DNA from: Eukaryota sp. TZLM1-RC
Taxonomy: Eukaryota > Metamonada: BaSk clade
DNA: 64,000 nt
Direction: 5' to 3'
NCBI GenBank assembly: GCA_040285825.1
Contig: JAUPSS010000004.1
Coordinates: 1,778,550 to 1,842,549 of the forward strand
The position numbers and the translations under genes were made by a program. This document shows positions 1 to 12,056 of the stretch, piece after piece; the first letter of the stretch is position 1; each line of letters starts with the position of its first letter. The notes under the pieces are model-generated. The model was not told where the DNA came from, did not search any database, and saw only the letters and a program-made list of their open reading frames with translations.

Positions 1-2
1 AT

Positions 3-335
3 GACTTTGTGAAGATTTACTTTAACCATCGCAGAGTTATTCCAATAGATGATTATTTAGCCAACTGTTTACCAAACTTAAATAGAATAATGGACACTCA
101 AGAACCACCCTCAAGACACGAAATGGCTGAGCTGGTAGAAGATCAAAATCAATCAATTCAAGAGACTTCAATCGACTTTTTAATGAATCAAATAATATCT
201 AGGGGTGAATCATTTGAAAGTCAAGAAGAATTGGAAGAGTTACTGGAAGGTATCATAAACTGTGAACTTTCAGAGTTACCAGATTCGCTCACTATTGAAG
301 ACTTAATGAATTTATTGCAGCTTTCTGTAGATTAA
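3..335 (+). CDS. 3' end of an unidentified ORF, cut by the window edge
   Basis: An open frame runs in from the left edge and stops with TAA at 335. The first codon after position 8 is GTG, so the true start is probably upstream of the window. The visible 111 residues are acidic, rich in Glu, Gln and Leu, and lack Cys/His clusters or membrane segments; the last 50 residues look helical (EELEELLEG, IEDLMNLLQL). I do not recognise a family. An AATAAA-like A-rich tract follows the stop within 10 bases, which would fit a polyadenylation region. It may be the last exon of a host gene; the neighbouring sequence to the right is a second small ORF and then retrotransposon debris. Confidence 0.4.
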   Translation, partial: DFVKIYFNHRRVIPIDDYLANCLPNLNRIMDTQEPPSRHEMAELVEDQNQSIQETSIDFLMNQIISRGESFESQEELEELLEGIINCELSELPDSLTIEDLMNLLQLSVD

Positions 336-518
336 ATAAAATGTATTTTAGTTTTATTATCATTACAAATATTGTTTGATTAAATAAATCTTGGCAGTTG
401 TGTAGACAAAACCTTCATTAAAATCAGGATTGTTCTGAAAACTGCCTTTAGGGTATCTTGTTTGATAAAGTTCGCAAAAAAATAGAGTACTTTTATTATC
501 AAACGTCTTGAAACAGCT

Positions 519-857
519 ATGAGCAAAACACCACGAGGTGCCAAGCAGGAAGAACGTCAGAAACCATGTGTACGGGAGATTTCTGATTGGCAGATGGAAC
601 CACCTGAGGAGGAAATCAGAGAGTTCAGGCGAGAGCCTCCACAGTATAGCAGAACAGTGAACGAAGAAGAAGTCGGTGACACTGTTGAAACTGAAAGGAT
701 TTACTACGAACCAGTCTTTAAGATCAAGATTCAAAGAGAACCACTGGAACGAGAAGTGGTAATCAGAGAACCTATTAGTGGTGAAGAAGCTGACACAAAG
801 CGCGAGGCATATGACCTAGAGGAGAAAGAGCTAGATACTGGAACCACAAGATTATGA
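519..857 (+). CDS. Small charged repeat protein (112 aa), paralog of 23791-24180
   Basis: ATG at 519, stop TGA at 857. The protein is very rich in Glu, Arg and Pro and carries a loose repeated pattern of the form E-R-I-x-x-E-P-V, R-E-P-L-E-R, R-E-P-I, spaced about 10 residues apart in the C-terminal half. The same pattern is seen in the minus-strand protein at 23791-24180 (EERIVMEPV, RQPMERV), which argues that both are real and related genes. Valine/proline charged repeats of this kind occur in alveolin/articulin-type membrane-skeleton proteins; that link is inference from composition only. No signal peptide, membrane span or enzyme motif is visible. It is followed at once by an R2-like element remnant on the other strand. 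Confidence 0.45.
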   Translation: MSKTPRGAKQEERQKPCVREISDWQMEPPEEEIREFRREPPQYSRTVNEEEVGDTVETERIYYEPVFKIKIQREPLEREVVIREPISGEEADTKREAYDLEEKELDTGTTRL

Positions 858-930
858 TATTAATATTATAAAATTGATTATTCAAACCAAATTAACTGGA
901 ACAAAAAATAACAAAAAATAACAAAACAAA

Positions 931-1560
931 CTAAAACACATAAGAAACAAAATTCTCCACGCCAACTCTTGATGAATCCTTATACAGCTTGGACATCATT
1001 AGACTCAAGTACTTGGGAACACTTCTGTACAAGGCGAAAATGATACGATTCTTCCATAAATTCCCTGCAAAATTCTTACCACTTGAACGACATAAATTGC
1101 CAAAAACGTTGAGAAAAATCAAAGCAGACTGTCCAATGTTGCCAAAAATCGAAAAGGCAAAAGGAACAAACGAAAACTTCGAGTAAAGATTCTTATTTAA
1201 ATCATTTAATATCTCAGTATATTTATCTCTTTATCTTTTTTTTTTCTTTATCTCTTTATTTATCTCTTTTATGATCTTCAGCCTTGTTTAAATGACCATT
1301 AGCACTAAGTAAAACATCATCACGATAAATAAAAGCAAAGGGATCAACTGTAGTAAAATCAACAACAACTTGAGAGGAATCAAAAAAAGGAGCAATTAAA
1401 TCACCTCAACGTGAATTAAACAGATTATTATCGCTATAATGCTTCAACAACGGTTCTACTTTGCAACTAAAATTGGAACACTTGAACATGTCATATGTCA
1501 CAACACGAACGGCATTAACACTATTAAAAAAGAAAACTAAATAATCCACGATTTTTGGAC
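931..1560 (-). pseudogene. R2-like non-LTR retrotransposon, C-terminal remnant
   Basis: Read on the minus strand, about 1555-1290 encodes a degraded endonuclease segment (AVRVVTYDMFKC, then GDLIAPFFDSSQVVVDF) that matches the R-G-D...V-D-F/V motif of the restriction-like endonuclease in the better copies of this window. About 1190-934 encodes the conserved tail (GKNFAGNLWKNRIIFAL), equivalent to GRNFNSLFWQNRIVFSI in the 18747-21655 copy. In-frame stops and a pyrimidine-rich (TATCTCTTT-like) microsatellite at 1219-1270 separate the two parts. The remnant is more diverged than the other copies and belongs to a separate subfamily. It is not functional. Confidence 0.6.
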
Positions 1561-1720
1561 ATATGTTGACGGCCGACTTCAAATGATCATAACTAAAATA
1601 TTTAACTAAAAACTAAATATAACTAAAATGTTTTTTACAGAATGTTTTTGTAAAACAAAACGTTTTACTGAACAAAGACCCTTTACTATCACATTTATTG
1701 AACATGCACACTTAATGAAA

Positions 1721-3725
1721 TTAATTCATGATTAATGGGACGAATATCATTGGACCATTGTTTTCCTCTACAAAATCTTGATCTGCTTGCTGTCTAGCTA
1801 AAGCTTCTCTTATTCGATTGAAAAACCGAGGTAATCTATTGATAATGGCAAATTGAATCCGAGAACGCCATAAAAAATTATCAAATCTTTTCATTGTTTC
1901 TTGTTGAATCATTTTTGGAAGTCATTCAAAAAGTTTCTGCTTCATCTGATAATCTCCCATTTATGGAAAATGGGAAAGCAATGAAAACCAGCTGTGTATT
2001 TCTACCAGCATTAGCATCTTCAATATCTTTATCATATTTTCTAAGTCCTTCTTTTGCTTTAAAATCAAGAGCAGCCACAGGATTAAGTATTCTTCTGTGA
2101 ACCAAAATATCATTTGCAACATTACATGAGACAAAGTCAACAATAGCTTCAGAATTATCAATCCAATCACAGTATACATCACCTCTATCATCAGAACCAA
2201 AATTATTCAGAGAAAGTGTTTCCTCCAGCAGAGGCTCTTTGATACACGATATTCTTGCAGTTTGTGCCATATTGAAAACAGTGTCTCTAACAGCATCATG
2301 TAATGAGGAACGATAAGTTATCAATTTAGAACAATTCAGAGCATGGCGCAAAGTGAGTTGAGGTGAATTCGAACAAATACGTTTTTTTGATAATAATTGA
2401 TTAATAGGGATATTCAAATATAACCTCATTTTTGTTACAAATGCTTCATTAGTGGCATACAATCCAAATCTTCGTGGTACAATGGTTACAAAAAGTGAAG
2501 AATCTGATGACTGATTTTCACAAACACCCTTTTCCAATAACAATGAGTGAAGATCTTGATTAAAAACAGACGAGCTGCATATATTATTATAAAGATCATT
2601 TTCATTCATTCCAGTCAATCGTTTCTGTAATGTTCGATGAGTGTATTTTAAATTAAAAGGATTCTTTTCTGGAATATTGCCATTGAATGATTGGGGAAAG
2701 CATCGACTCCATTTTTCTACATCAATTTTTGAAACTTCTTCATTTAATGCAAAAACAGTGGAACTTTGCGTTGTCATCAATTAATCTTCCCAATCTGCAA
2801 ATCTTTCGGAAAATTCAAAGATTGCATTTCTGCATCCACCAATAAAAGCACACGAAGTAAGAATAGAATCCTTCGTCCACCCTAAACCGCCACAATGTGG
2901 ACTAAGATAAGCATGACCAGGAATTTGGAACATTTTACATCCAAGTAATTGTGACAAAACTTTTGCACGTAATTCTTTGAACTTCTGAAGTGAATGACCT
3001 TGGAATTTAAACAAAGTCTTTTATTGATAAATTTGATATGTTTCTGTACATCCAATTTCATCATTTGGTCAATATTCTTAGAAATCAATTTCAACTTATT
3101 AAACAATACTTTGGCTTTTCAAGATTTTGTAGAGGAAATCTTCGTTCGATGAATTTCTTTCCATTAGTTAGGAGTTTACTTTGTTAAGTTCGTAAATTCA
3201 ATAAATTAGTTTCTTTGGTAATTTCATCATTATTTCCTAAAAATGAAGCCAAAATGAGAAATAGCATCAGTTGAATATAACTTGGCTGAATTTCAATACC
3301 ATCAGCTGTCGCTGAAACTGGAGAATTTGAAAGTAAAGCACATTTAAGTAAGTTAAGTCGAAAGCCAATTTTGTTGAATAATTCTTCAAAACATAAAGTA
3401 GCTTCTCTGACAATCATCAAGTCACCTATAAGAACAACATCGTCCATATAAGCAATCATTCTTAAGGAAGGAAACATTGCTTGAATCTGCGATCAAAATG
3501 GATGAAGGGCCAAAAACAAAAGATTTTCTGAGGGATCTCCTTGCTGAACAGCACAAGATGATTTCAAAATAGAATCAGCAAAATACAAATCAGAACTTGT
3601 GCAACATGTTGTTTGAAAATAACAGCATTAAATCTGGCAAGTAGTTCAACAAAGAGAAATCAATACTGCACCGATGAATTGAATTAAATGCATTGCTCAA
3701 ATCCAACAACATATTAACAACATAT
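1721..3725 (-). pseudogene. R2-like non-LTR retrotransposon, 5'-truncated and frameshifted
   Basis: Minus-strand order from high to low coordinate: RT palm start (LDLSNAFNSIHRCSIDF near 3690), RT motif with YMDDVVLIGD (3184-3477), thumb-like segment (HCGGLGWTKDSILTSCAF, 2781-3014), then 2780-1926 with the zinc and endonuclease region (LRHALNCSKLITYRSSLHDAVRD, DDRGDVYCDW, VDFVSC) and the C-terminal tail (FLWRSRIQFAIINRLPRFF, 1721-1912). At least four frameshifts or stops break it. The RGD...VDF and following K..KY residues are the restriction-like endonuclease core known from R2/CRE-type elements. It starts at the same internal point as the plus-strand copy at 21660, consistent with 5' truncation of a shared source. 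Confidence 0.7.
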
Positions 3726-4250
3726 CTTTGTCATATTCGCCATGTTGTTCTTTCGCTTTGTATTCATAAGAATTTAGAGACTACAGTTTCCTACTTTGAA
3801 ACAAAATGTCGTTTGCCACATCGCAGAAAACAAAATCAACAACAACTTCAGAGTGCTCAATTCAATTGAAATAATTATCACCTTTGTCAGAACCAAATTT
3901 GTTCAATGACAATGGTTCTCTAAGCAAAGGCTCCTTGATACATTAGATTCTTCGAGAAAGTTGCCATTGAGTGATAGAAGAAAGCATCGATTTGATTTTT
4001 CTAGATGAAATTTTTTAAATTTGTACATTTAATGCAAAGATAGTTGATCTTTGGTTTGTTGCTAATCTTCCAAATTTGCAAATTTTTCAAAGAAATGCAA
4101 ATATGGTATTTCTGCAGTCATTAATGAATACATACGAATTAAGAATTGAGGCGTTAGTCAAGTCTAAGACCATGTCGTGGACCAAAATAAGCATGATTAG
4201 GAATTTGAAACGTTTTGCAATTCAGCAGTTGTGAACAAACTTCGTTAAAC
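3726..4250 (-). pseudogene. R2-like element C-terminal fragment, heavily decayed
   Basis: Read on the minus strand, this stretch repeats pieces of the same domain as 1926-3014: a segment resembling HCGG-type thumb sequence near 4150, the PLL..PLSLNKFGSDKGD endonuclease approach near 3880-3930, and a V-V-D-F-V core near 3830. No reading frame stays open for more than about 40 codons. It abuts the preceding R2-like copy on one side and the tandem-duplicated unit at 4251 on the other, so at least two independent R2-like insertions are stacked here. Confidence 0.5.
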
Positions 4251-4747
4251 TTCTGAGTCAGAGGTCTGGAGATTAGAGGACTAAACAATCGAAACATTTG
4301 ATCAAAGGTCCAATTAATACAGAGTCTTATGATTATTTTGCCTTACCGCGAGATGTTAAAATAGAGAACGAGATAGGGTGAATGAGATAAAGTTGATGTA
4401 TTTTACCCTATTTCTATTTAAGGCTAAAGGTGCCACTACTGCTTCTCCACTTTTTAAAATTAATTAACATTAAACTGATCAACTAGTAACTAAATTATAA
4501 ATATACAAAATACTATAAACTAAATGCAAATGTTTACCATTGGTAAAAATCTTAAAACGAAATAATTTGTACTCGTTACTTCTTTTTGGTCTATTTTGGG
4601 AGGGAGAGGATACCAAGTCCGTTCTCGTAACCTCTATTCTATTATACCAATTATACCATAAATTCCCCAAATTTTACACTTTTTTGTTTCTGCCTTCTTA
4701 AACTTTGTGAAATCATACAAAACGCCCATAAGACTTGCTTGATTAGA

Positions 4748-4841
4748 GGATGTACAATCCCCACGTGCACCATAACAGATTTTCCCATTTCACCTTCTTG
4801 TGTGATGGTCGAAGATGTACAACCTCTACGTGCACCACAAC
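4748..4841. repeat. Pair of 29-bp imperfect direct repeats next to the A1 insertion
   Basis: GGATGTACAATCCCCACGTG (4748 onward, ending CACCATAAC) and AGATGTACAACCTCTACGTG (4813 onward, ending CACCACAAC) are near-identical and 65 bp apart. Element A1 starts directly after the second copy. The same pair is intact in the second tandem unit at about 14567-14660. Confidence 0.6.
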
Positions 4842-4996
4842 TGATGATCTGTGGGGGTTAGACATTGAGTATACCTTAAAAGTAATTTATTACAAGGGCA
4901 TGAGGATTTCCCTTAACTTAAGCGCATGGGCGCAATAATACAATAACTATTAATAAACTATAAATAAACTATTATAAATATTATCCAAGGCTAACA
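4842..4996 (-). repeat. A1 LTR (3' LTR on the minus strand)
   Basis: 155 bp, ends TGTTAGCC and GATCATCA when read on the minus strand. The pol ORF runs into it: the last codons and the TAA stop (4981-4983) lie within the LTR. It is identical by eye to 12033-12187, which indicates a recent insertion. Confidence 0.95.
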
Positions 4997-6400
4997 CTGC
5001 CATTTCTTCTTTTCGAGCGTCGAGGCCTGATAGGAGTTGGATTAACATTATTGTTAATATTATCAGAACGACGTTTACGGCGTGAAGGACGAGAGCGAGT
5101 ATTAGAAACAGACTTGGAGAATTTTTTATAGGCAGAGGTGTTTTGAACAGTCGAAACCAGCTCAGTGGTGATATGATTGCCAGGCCATTGGACTTGACAG
5201 TAATCACCATCCTGACTGAGGACTTTCTGGATCACGTGCTCTTCTGCATCGCCAGCAGCAACCCAGGAGTGAAATTCATCATCTACTGGTAAACTGGAAT
5301 GCCAAGGTTGGAGGTGCTTCACACTGGCTTTAACAACCATACCAGTACACAGGTTCTTGATGTTAGCTGTGGAGGTAGAGGGTGTGTCGATAACTAAGAA
5401 TGGTCCTTTGTAGTTACCATGTAACTTAGCAGTGGAAGACGAAGCTCGTTTGACCAATTGGCCAGGAGAGAAAGGGTTGGCTTCGATTTGGGAATCACGA
5501 GGAGGAGCCTTGGAAGCTTGACGGAGCTCTGCTTCCTCCTGTTTCTTCTTCAATCTGGCAAATTTGGATTGAATGTTGTTGATGTAGGTTGACTCAGACG
5601 TTGAGCTTTCGAGGGTCTCTATGATTTTGCCGGGGTCAGCTCTTGGGCTAAAATCTGAACCAAACATGAGCTCGTATGGAGAGTAACCTGTAATCGAACT
5701 CTTGGATGAGTTGATTAACAATTGTACATAGGGTATGTACTCTGACCATGCGTCGTAGGCGTTAAAATCTACGAGCAGCTTCCTCAAATTCTGCAAAATG
5801 TCACGGTGACGGCGTTCGACTAAACCGTTGGACTGAGAGAAGTGAGGGACGGACTTTGAGACCTCTATGCCCAAAAACTCACATAGAGCGTCGAAGACAG
5901 CTTTAGAGAACTCAGGACCGTTGTCACTATGGACTATGAACGGGATCCCGAATATCGCGCATACCTTCCATATGAGAGCGTCAGCGGTAAGGTTGGCGTT
6001 GAGTTCTTGGAGAGGGACTATGATAGTGAACCTCGTGAAGCTATCCACAAATACAAGAATGTATCTGTGGCCGTCTTGATCTTCTGGAAGAGGACCAATG
6101 ACGTCGACGTTAACTCTTGCGAATGGTCTGTCAGCCCACAAGGAACCAGTTGTAGGGACATGCAGTTTGGGGACTGCTGCTGTCTTCTGACAGGAGGGGC
6201 ATTCTTGGACGTGCTTGGTCATGTCTGAAAGCATGTTAGGCCACCAGTAGTCGCTGTTCTTGAGTCTGAGGAGACTTTCTGCCTTACTGGGGTGGCCACC
6301 TTGCGGGAGTCCATGTAGAAGGTTAAGCGTATCCTTAACCAGTGATTGAGGAATCACGATCTTGTGCTCTGGAGTCAGATAAAGATCTAGACGACTATCC
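4981..6400 (-). pseudogene. A1 integrase and C-terminal region
   Basis: Integrase portion of the broken gag-pol. The zinc-binding HHCC module (HGLPQGGHP...CPSCQK), then the catalytic D (NVDVIGPL), D (VHSDNGPEF) and E (VERRHRD) are all present. A GPY/F-type motif (YKGPFLVID) follows, then a module with a spacing like a chromodomain (EEHVIQKVLSQDGDYCQVQW) and a very basic tail (RPRRSKRR). The tail is encoded by the purine-rich tract next to the LTR and the stop is inside the LTR. The frame is lost at its upstream end by one extra T near 6400. Each catalytic residue survives, so inactivation is recent. Confidence 0.9.
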
Positions 6401-7690
6401 AAAAGTACAGTTGTTAAACGAGGTGTCCTGGTTAGCGAGGGCTCGCTTTTGTTCGGACCTGATCTTGCAGAGCCATGGCTCGAAGAGTGGAAGGTCATTG
6501 GAGCATTTGTCTTGAAGGATGAGCACCTTCTCAAATGTATGGAGATCTTCAACGAAGCATCTCTCTGACTCAGTTTCGTCAATCCTATTTGTGTAGTAGA
6601 TAGGGTGAAACTCTTGGTCATTGGAATGGACCAGATGGTTGATGGTATGATTGTCTTGGGGCGGTACTATCCTAGATAGCATGTCTGCCCAATGGTTCTC
6701 TTCCCCTTTAGTGTGAACGATGTCGAATAGGAACTCAGAAAAGATGGGAAGCCACCTTCTGACTATTCTGTTTTTGTTCGGAGCGGTGAGCATGTAAGTA
6801 AGGTTTTGGTGATCTGTGAAAATGATCAGGCGCCTTCCTTTGAGGTAGTTCTCGAAGCCACTTTCGGTAAGCATGAGAAGGATAGCGTAAAGCTCTTTCT
6901 GTACCGTGGGCCAGTTCTGCTGGGAGTTAGTCAACAATCTGCTGAAGAAGCTGATTGGTCTACATTTCCTATTGAGTAAGGAAGTACCAGGGTCCTTAGT
7001 GGGTTCTATTTGTTCCCAAATCACGCCGCCAACTGCTATATCAGAGGCATCGCAACTAATTAGTACTTGGTTATCCACCGGAGGTAAGTTTAGAGGCATA
7101 TGCTCCGCGATCAGGCGTTTGATTTCGGCTAAATGGTGGTCGTGAGTGTCTTTCCACTGCAGGCGACGTGGTTTGCCGTGTGTTAGTTTGATGATCGGGG
7201 CAACATGCTTGGTTACCTGGGGAAGCCATTCCCTAATGAAGTTGACTGAGCCGATAAGGCTACGGGCGTCTTTCACAGTCTTAGGTCTGGGAAGATTCAG
7301 TAAAGACTCTGTGCGTGTAGGATCTATGGTCCTGGTTTTGTGTTGGAATCTGCTACCAAGGATCTTTATTGGGTGTCTAGAGGACACAAAATGGCACTTG
7401 GGCGGTCCAAGGCTAACTCTACGGGTTCGAGCCTTCTCGAGGACACGTCTTAGACGTCCGAGGAACTCGTTGAAAGTTCTACCTACTATAATGATGTCAT
7501 CTATATAGATGAATACACCGTCTCCGGAGAAGATGTCTGCCATAACGTTCTGGAAAACCGCAGGAACGTTCTTGAGGCCGAAAGCAGCACGTTTAAACAT
7601 GATGCTTTTGCCAGGGATGCTTAAGGTAGTCTTCTCCCAGTCCTTTTCTGCAATCTTTAGTTGCCAAAAGGCTTTGGGGAGGTCAAGGGT
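6395..7690 (-). pseudogene. A1 reverse transcriptase (C-terminal part) and RNase H
   Basis: Contains the RT active site as FIYIDDIIIVG and the downstream GLPKC-like thumb region (here GPPKCHF), followed by RNase H with CDASDIAVGGVIW, ELYAILL and FTDHQNL. These are the expected Ty3-type motifs. The N-terminal fingers are in another frame because of the deletion of about 19 bp near 7690, and the C-terminal frame ends early near 6395. It is flanked by protease upstream and integrase downstream on the minus strand. Confidence 0.9.
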
Positions 7691-9165
7691 ACCGATGACA
7701 AGAGCACATCGGATATTCTGGGGAGATTAGGTTCAACGGGAATAGTGTTGGCGTTGACTCCGTCCTTGCCGCTGTAATCACCAGTAAGGCGAGGCTTACG
7801 ATGATCAGGGTATACCACAAGACATACTGGAGAGCTGAACTCATGGTTCGATGGTACAGCAAATCCAGACTCGACGAGTTCATCGAAGATCTGTTCGGCG
7901 ACTTTCTGCTTCTCGGGGTTTAACCTACGAGGGGGTCGTCTGACTCGAATACTTTCATCGTGAAAGTTGATCTCCATTGGAGGACAGTCAATCCCATCAG
8001 CATGCGGCTTAAGGGTGAATGTCTCTTCGAACTCTTTCAAGGTTAGAAGTAAGGTCTTCTTGTCGTTATCACAGTCGAGGTTAATAGTACAACCAGAAGA
8101 CTGTATGTGCTCCAACCAACGTCTGGGGACGTTGACGACATCTGAGACTTGGGAGATTCGATGGTCGAATTCAGCCTCAGGCAGAAGTAATGTACGATGT
8201 TCCTCATCCATCTTGATGAAGAGGCCTTCATCGTTCAATAAGCCTAGGTGATGCAACAGTTCTCTACCAATTAGTAACATATTGTTGCCAGGAATGATGG
8301 CCAAGCTATGTTTCACATGAACTAATTGGGTTACACTACCGAGTCTGAAGCTCAGTGTGCCTTCTGCTGATCCTAAAGACTTCGACATGATGTTGTTTGC
8401 AGACTTAAAGTTTATGCAATGGTTAGTCTTTACCATGTTGCATCTCTCTGCTAAATCAACAGTGATGACTGATATCGAAGCTCCAGAGTCGATGATCCCT
8501 TCTATTTCGCAGTTATTTATTGAAAATTTCAATTTTAAATTTTTGCGTGCGACATCTGAGGTGCGAACCATGAAGATATCGCTGTGGGACTCTGAGTCTG
8601 GGTTCGAGTCGAACTCATGAATGAAACAGGGTTTATTTGGTGTTTCTATCGTTGTAGTTGTTTTAAAATTCCGGGTAGTCAAAGGATTAGTTAAGCACTT
8701 AATCCACTGGTTGGAGACTGAGGTTTGTTTTATGTTTGGTGTTTTACGTGCTGGAGAGCTGTCTTGCTCTATAGTAAACAAGGAACATTTGTTTGAACGT
8801 TGCTTTGATGTATTACCTGTTGGAGAGCTATCTTGCTCTATAGTAAACATTGAATATTTATGGGAACGTTTATTACTACTAGAAGGGCCCTTGCCTCTTC
8901 CTCTACGTCTACCTCTGCCTCTACTACTACTATTACTACTACCCCTAGCCAAATATGCTCGAACGGCATCTGGGTTGGCTTCTCGCCATTGCTTGGATCG
9001 CTGGCAATCAGGGTCGGGACATTCGTTAATGGAGTGGCCTGGAAGACCACAGAATCTACAGAGACCAGCTTTATCTCTTTCTTTCTTAATTTGCGACTTG
9101 CTCCTTTTTGGTAAGTTGAGCAGGGGCGACGCTGGAACCCGCAGGCTTAAATTTGCCTATTCTTT
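7657..9165 (-). pseudogene. A1 zinc knuckle, protease and RT N-terminus
   Basis: From about 9165 down: a CCHC knuckle (CRFCGLPGHSINECP, 9020-9065), a low-complexity Ser/Arg/Gly stretch (SSSRGRGRRRGRGKG), two copies of a short repeat (YSMFTIEQDSSPT / CSLFTIEQDSSPA), an aspartic protease with IDSGASISVIT and LLIGRELLHHLGL, and the RT fingers (PRRLNPEKQKVAEQIFDEL, SSPVCLVVYPDHRKPRLTGDY). The segment is cut from gag by the extra A near 9170 and from the rest of RT by the deletion near 7690. The protease retains the D-S-G catalytic triplet. Confidence 0.85.
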
Positions 9166-12056
9166 TTCTTGTCCTTTGGGTTTGCTCTAACATAGTGACC
9201 CATATGTTGTTGATAGCTGTCACTGATGTTGGCCCTTTGCTCGTCATAGGATCTTGCTGAACACCAACTCATGTATTCAGCAGCAAGGATGTCGACAAAT
9301 TGTTGTAAAGTATGGTGTTGCCAAACATTGGGTGTGGACCATACTGTTCTCAGGTTGTCACTGATGGCCTGAATACCAACAGAATCGATCATATGGGTTG
9401 CAATTTCCCAGTTTTGAATACGCTGTAGAAAGTGTTGACCATACAAGGCACGGTCGCTTGCCCTGACGTCAGAAATGGCAGTGCTTCGTGAAACTGTTCT
9501 CATTAGCCTCACTGTGAAGTCGCCCCAGCGATTCCTAAAGTCCTGAATATTCCAATTCATCTGGACTCTATATAACTGATTCCTCGCCGTTTCTAATGTA
9601 CTATACTGGCTGAGGTGTAAAATTGATTCCCATATTTGCTCCTCATTGATGTTGTCGATAGCTGAGATACTATCAGACATGGACGAAAACCTGCCTTGAG
9701 CTCTCAGAGCGGCCAAGCACTCTGGAGTAACACAGGAGGCGATCCTACGAGGGTCGACTTGAGCAGCAGCTCTGAATCGGTCCCACTCGTGGAGGGGGTT
9801 ACCATATCTCTGATCGAGAGGGAGGTTCCGGTTTTCTCTGCTTATGGATTGAGGAGTGGCAGGAGGACGAGAACGTTCCTCAAGTTGCCTTCTTAATTCA
9901 GACACTTCTCTTGCTAGTCTGACTTGAGTAGGATCAGATTCATTGATGTCTCTCTCTTCAATGGTCCTCTCAGTCCTAGCATACAGAATAAATCTGTCGA
10001 TGAATTTCAAGATCCTTACTGGGTCAGAGATATCGTTGGCTTCCAGGGTGGGTTTTCTAGGACGACCACCTCTTTGTCTATCTCTATCTCTATCTTGTGA
10101 ACTCGCCATAGCTTCCATCAGTAGAGTGTTGGAATACTGGGGAGCTATGGGAGTGTTAGAAGGAGTTACTCCTAGGAGCCTAGGGTCCTGGGAAGGAGTT
10201 GATGGATCCTGAGATTGGACAACTACAGGTTGTTGCATAGTTTCAACAGTGTCAGTAATTGCCATTGGCTCATCTTGTTGTTGGTCATCTTGAGGCTCAA
10301 TGCTCAAAGATGAGAAAACTGTGTCTGTCTCAACTGGGTCAGGCTCAGAAGTTCTCAATTCTACTGGGTCATGATCGCTCGGATAGTAACTTTGCACATT
10401 ACCATCGACATTGACCCACAGAAGAGAACTAGAATTGGTGACACCAATGTTCTCCTGTACATTCATCAGGGCGTCCCTTAGTGGCCTATTCCTTCTATGC
10501 TCCGGACCAAAATATGACGCGCAATGGTCTGGTCTGCGGTCTTGAAGGTACAATCTTTGGTAGTTCGTAGTGTAAGTGTACCACCATCCAGTCCTGAAGT
10601 CTCTATTGATATAAATATCAAGAGAGGCATTGTATCCAGGGCTAAACCTGGGGAAAGGACATGGGTTACATCGGTTGAGGAAGAGATTCAGCTCATCACC
10701 AGCGAAGATCCTCTGTACACCTTCACGAGGAGTTCTGAACCCTCCAACAGTATCCCGTTGAGGATAATTTGGAGGGGGGTCACAACGAACCGTAAGATTG
10801 TCTACTTCCTCCGTTGGGAAGTAGGGACCTATTCTTCTGCGGATCCTAAAGCCGTGATCATTAACCACTTCTGGACCCCAAAATGGGGGTAAAGCAGCAA
10901 TGAGTTCATTGGGAGGAATCGATGCAGGATCTCCTAGCATTAACTCAATACCAGCATTGAGAACTAAGTTTTGAGCTTCAGTTCTCTGTTGGGTAGAGAT
11001 GAAAGGAGAATCCGATTCCTGGGGTTGGCTTGGGGCTTGATAGGTGTTAGGCGGTGCAGCACTAAGCACCTGCCAAGCAGCAGGAACAGAAGAAACAACG
11101 TGACCTTGCTGAGGAGTCTGGCCAGAGGTTGGAGGGACATGAATTACTCCTCTAGTAGGAACTCCCGAAGGAGGAACAGATGGAGTTGAATGGACTTCTG
11201 TAGGAGCTACCGTAGTAGGAGCAGAAGTATCAGGAAGGCCTGCCACAGGAACTTCTTGAGAAGGAGTAGTAGGATTTGGGCTACCAGCAGGGACTGCAGG
11301 AGGAGCTGGTTGTTGCGGAGGGCTGCTTTCCATAGGAACTTCCCTAGAAGGAATGGAAGGAGCTTGTTGTCCTTCCCCAGGAGCTTCCGTAGAAGAAGTA
11401 GAAGGAACTTGTTGTCCTTCCCCAGGAGCTTCCGTAGAAGAAGTGGAAGGAGCAACCGGAGCGCAAACAATAGATGAAGAGGAAGGCTCTACCCTCTTGA
11501 GCTTCAACAGCTCAGATATCTTGTTGCTAGCCGAGTCGGGGTCAGTCTGGTTGATGATATACTTCAGATATTCATCTAAAGTACTGAACTGTTCAGGACC
11601 TAAAAGGGAATCTTCAACCTCTCCTTCAGAACCAGGGGGAGGAGAAAGAGGTACAAAGTTTTCCACATTAGAGGGAGGAACAGGAAGACTGATAGGAACC
11701 ACAGGAACGTCATCCGTAGATGGAGTGGAACCTTGACCCGAGGGTTGAGAGGAAGTATCACTTCTCTCGCCACCAGAGGGTTGTTCTGTTCCCAACTGAG
11801 GAGTTTGGGAGGAAGAACTTGTAACATTGGGTTGTGTAACAGAATCTCCGGAGGGAGGAGTTAACACAGGAGGAGGAGAAGCATTGCTTCCCTCGGACCC
11901 AGTTGACAAGGGTTGTTCTGGTCCCGACTGAGGAGTTCGGGAGGAAGAACTCGAAGAGTGAGACGTAGGAGGATCAGTCCTAACAGTCTCGGAGTTGTCA
12001 TTGGAACCACCCAAAGGTGATCCAATACGTATTGATGATCTGTGGGGGTTAGACAT
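9147..12056 (-). pseudogene. A1 Gag, start codon inside the LTR, frameshifted before the zinc knuckle
   Basis: The ATG at 12056 lies inside the 155-bp LTR (12033-12187); the first eight codons are LTR sequence. Residues 1-350 are Pro/Ser/Thr-rich with short tandem units (STSSTEAPGEGQQ twice, 45 bp period). The central region, roughly residues 380-560, has conserved-looking aromatic/Cys content (CDPPPNYPQRD, CNPCPFPRFSPGY). The C-terminal half, roughly 640-960, is helical capsid-like (LHEWDRFRAAAQVDPRR...). The frame ends at 9147 after an extra A in a run of A, so the CCHC knuckle is out of frame. In A2 the same region reads through. Confidence 0.85.

Noticed and set aside
363-734. 123-codon minus-strand frame
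   Set aside because: Overlaps the plus-strand gene at 519-857, which has a paralog elsewhere in the window; no motif in the antisense frame.
989-1186. 65-codon plus-strand frame
   Set aside because: The minus strand here encodes a recognisable R2-like C-terminus, so this is a shadow.
10524-10892. Long plus-strand frames opposite Gag of A1 (also 11190-11477, 11353-11736, 9696-9896)
   Set aside because: They are antisense shadows of a biased, Pro/Ser-rich gag; the same frames appear opposite A2 Gag.
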